7,708 nt of DNA from Moraxellaceae bacterium (lineage in GTDB: Bacteria; Pseudomonadota; Gammaproteobacteria; Pseudomonadales; Moraxellaceae), in contig JACMMY010000095.1 of NCBI GenBank assembly GCA_014378805.1, positions 1 to 7,708 on the forward strand, in the 5' to 3' direction. Position 1 is the stretch's first letter. Each line of letters starts with the position of its first letter. Below the pieces are notes generated by a model. That model was not told where the DNA came from and ran no database searches. It was given only the letters and a program-made list of their open reading frames with translations. Position numbers and translations under genes: made by a program. Positions 6,960 through 7,708 of this stretch are shown here, piece by piece.

Positions 6960-7388
6960 CTAAGCTTTCTGTTCGCTCTTTAACAAAAAAGAGGTTATTT
7001 TAAGTATACCTTTGAAGTAAAAATATATTGCCCATATGAATGCTGGGGCGAGAATAACTCCACTTCCACCACCAATCAACACCATAACAAAAATCGCAGC
7101 TATACAAAATCCTAATCCTAAATGTCCAGTTTTTATTAATTTTAAACCTGCATCTAATTCAGGGATAACCCAGACTTTTGGATTTAAAGTTCTATACTTA
7201 AGTATGAAGTAAAAAACGATAACGACATTAAGAGCATTTACTAGCTTAAGAAATACACCATGATCCAGCTCCACTTTTGGAAGGAACAAGAAAATCAATT
7301 CAATAGGTGCGCTTATAAGGCGTGTAATCCAAAATGATGTTATTAATAAAGCAATATGAAACGATATTATTCAAAGGCTAATTATCAT
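6960..7388 (-). pseudogene. Small multi-pass membrane protein gene with in-frame TGA at codon 6
   Basis: The full frame from ATG 7388 to TAG 6960 has 142 codons plus stop. The ATG has a very good RBS (AAAGGAAC, AGGA six bases upstream), but codon 6 is TGA (7373-7371): MIISL-stop-IISFHIALLITS. The sequence after the stop stays in frame and continues as hydrophobic, protein-like sequence, so a single substitution (for instance Trp TGG to TGA) would explain it. The next possible start downstream is a TTG at 7298, which gives 112 residues but drops the first membrane segment and has no clear RBS. Predicted membrane segments (numbered from ATG 7388) lie near residues 7-37, 47-65 and 90-125, with GFCIAAIFVMVLIGGGSG the clearest. 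No known family is recognised. It lies 48 bases after lpxH on the same strand and converges with nudC. It could still be expressed from the TTG or by reinitiation. Confidence 0.6.
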
Positions 7389-7394
7389 ATAAGT

Positions 7395-7398
7395 TCCT
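7395..7398 (-). promoter_or_regulatory. Ribosome binding site marking the original start of the small membrane gene
   Basis: On the minus strand, AGGA within AAAAAAGGAACTT lies six bases before ATG 7388. Its quality is the main reason to place the ancestral start there, upstream of the TGA, rather than at the internal TTG. Confidence 0.6.
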
Positions 7399-7436
7399 TT
7401 TTTATTAATTTTAGAAAATATTAAAACACTAATCGT

Positions 7437-7708
7437 TCAAAACCTAAACGTATCCAGCCTCAAACCAGCTTCATCCCACCAAGCAATCACAGCCTCACCA
7501 GCCTGAGTCTCAGCATCAATACGCCAATCACCCAACACATATCGTAATTTTTTCTCACCATCTTCATTAACCAATTCATGCACCATCGGGCGATGCGTAT
7601 GACCATGCAACATACCATCTGCATCACCAATTACACGAAGCACTTCTTGAGGATCGACATCAACAATATTGTTGGCATTATTTGCATGAGTCATTTGGCT
7701 TTTCATGC
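7437..7708 (-). CDS. lpxH: UDP-2,3-diacylglucosamine diphosphatase, C-terminal part (5' end beyond window)
   Basis: The visible 90 codons form the C-terminal third of LpxH (about 240 residues in E. coli). HGHTHRP (7607-7587) supplies the metal-binding histidines of the calcineurin-like phosphoesterase fold, followed by VHEL and LRYVLGDWR, matching E. coli HGHTHRPAVHEL and VVLGAW. The ending (LRLDTFRF) also fits. By family, the enzyme splits UDP-2,3-diacylglucosamine into lipid X and UMP at the inner face of the inner membrane, the fourth step of lipid A synthesis. The Met at 7706 is an internal residue: the frame stays open to the edge, and the E. coli protein has an equivalent Met/Lys/Ser-type stretch there. 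The catalytic N-terminal motifs lie outside the window. Confidence 0.9.
   Translation of the reverse strand, partial: MKSQMTHANNANNIVDVDPQEVLRVIGDADGMLHGHTHRPMVHELVNEDGEKKLRYVLGDWRIDAETQAGEAVIAWWDEAGLRLDTFRF

Overview
The window looks like chromosomal core DNA from a gammaproteobacterium of the Moraxellaceae, most likely an Acinetobacter. The DNA is AT-rich. The proteins resemble Pseudomonas and E. coli MltD, RNase HI, DnaQ, FimL, NudC and LpxH. The order mltD / rnhA / dnaQ / fimL / nudC follows the order I recall from the P. aeruginosa chromosome, with some intervening genes missing. The genus is inferred; no rRNA is present to confirm it.

Layout from left to right: (1) 1-2236, minus strand: the first 745 codons of a lipoprotein lytic transglycosylase of the MltD type, cut off by the left edge inside its second LysM repeat. 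(2) 2237-2454: a short divergent intergenic region. (3) 2455-3996, plus: a single gene that joins RNase HI to the proofreading subunit (epsilon, DnaQ) of DNA polymerase III through an acidic linker. (4) 3997-4237: an AT-rich gap with a possible terminator, a 10-bp hairpin and short repeats. (5) 4238-5953, plus: a FimL-like protein related to the N-terminal half of ChpA, expected to act in type IV pilus / Chp signalling. (6) 5968-6002: a perfect 14-bp inverted repeat. (7) 6061-6861, plus: NudC, an NADH pyrophosphatase / RNA-deNADding Nudix enzyme. (8) 6960-7388, minus: a small membrane-protein gene with a well-placed ATG and ribosome binding site but an in-frame TGA at codon 6, so probably a pseudogene. 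(9) 7437-7708, minus: the C-terminal end of LpxH (lipid A synthesis), cut by the right edge.

No mobile element, CRISPR array, tRNA or rRNA was seen. The genes serve housekeeping roles: cell-wall turnover, replication fidelity and RNA-DNA hybrid removal, surface motility signalling, nucleotide hygiene and outer-membrane lipid synthesis. The points most worth a second look are the RnhA-DnaQ fusion, the stop-interrupted small membrane gene, and the FimL-like protein with three degenerate HPt-like helical repeats. I did not find convincing evidence of a wholly new system.
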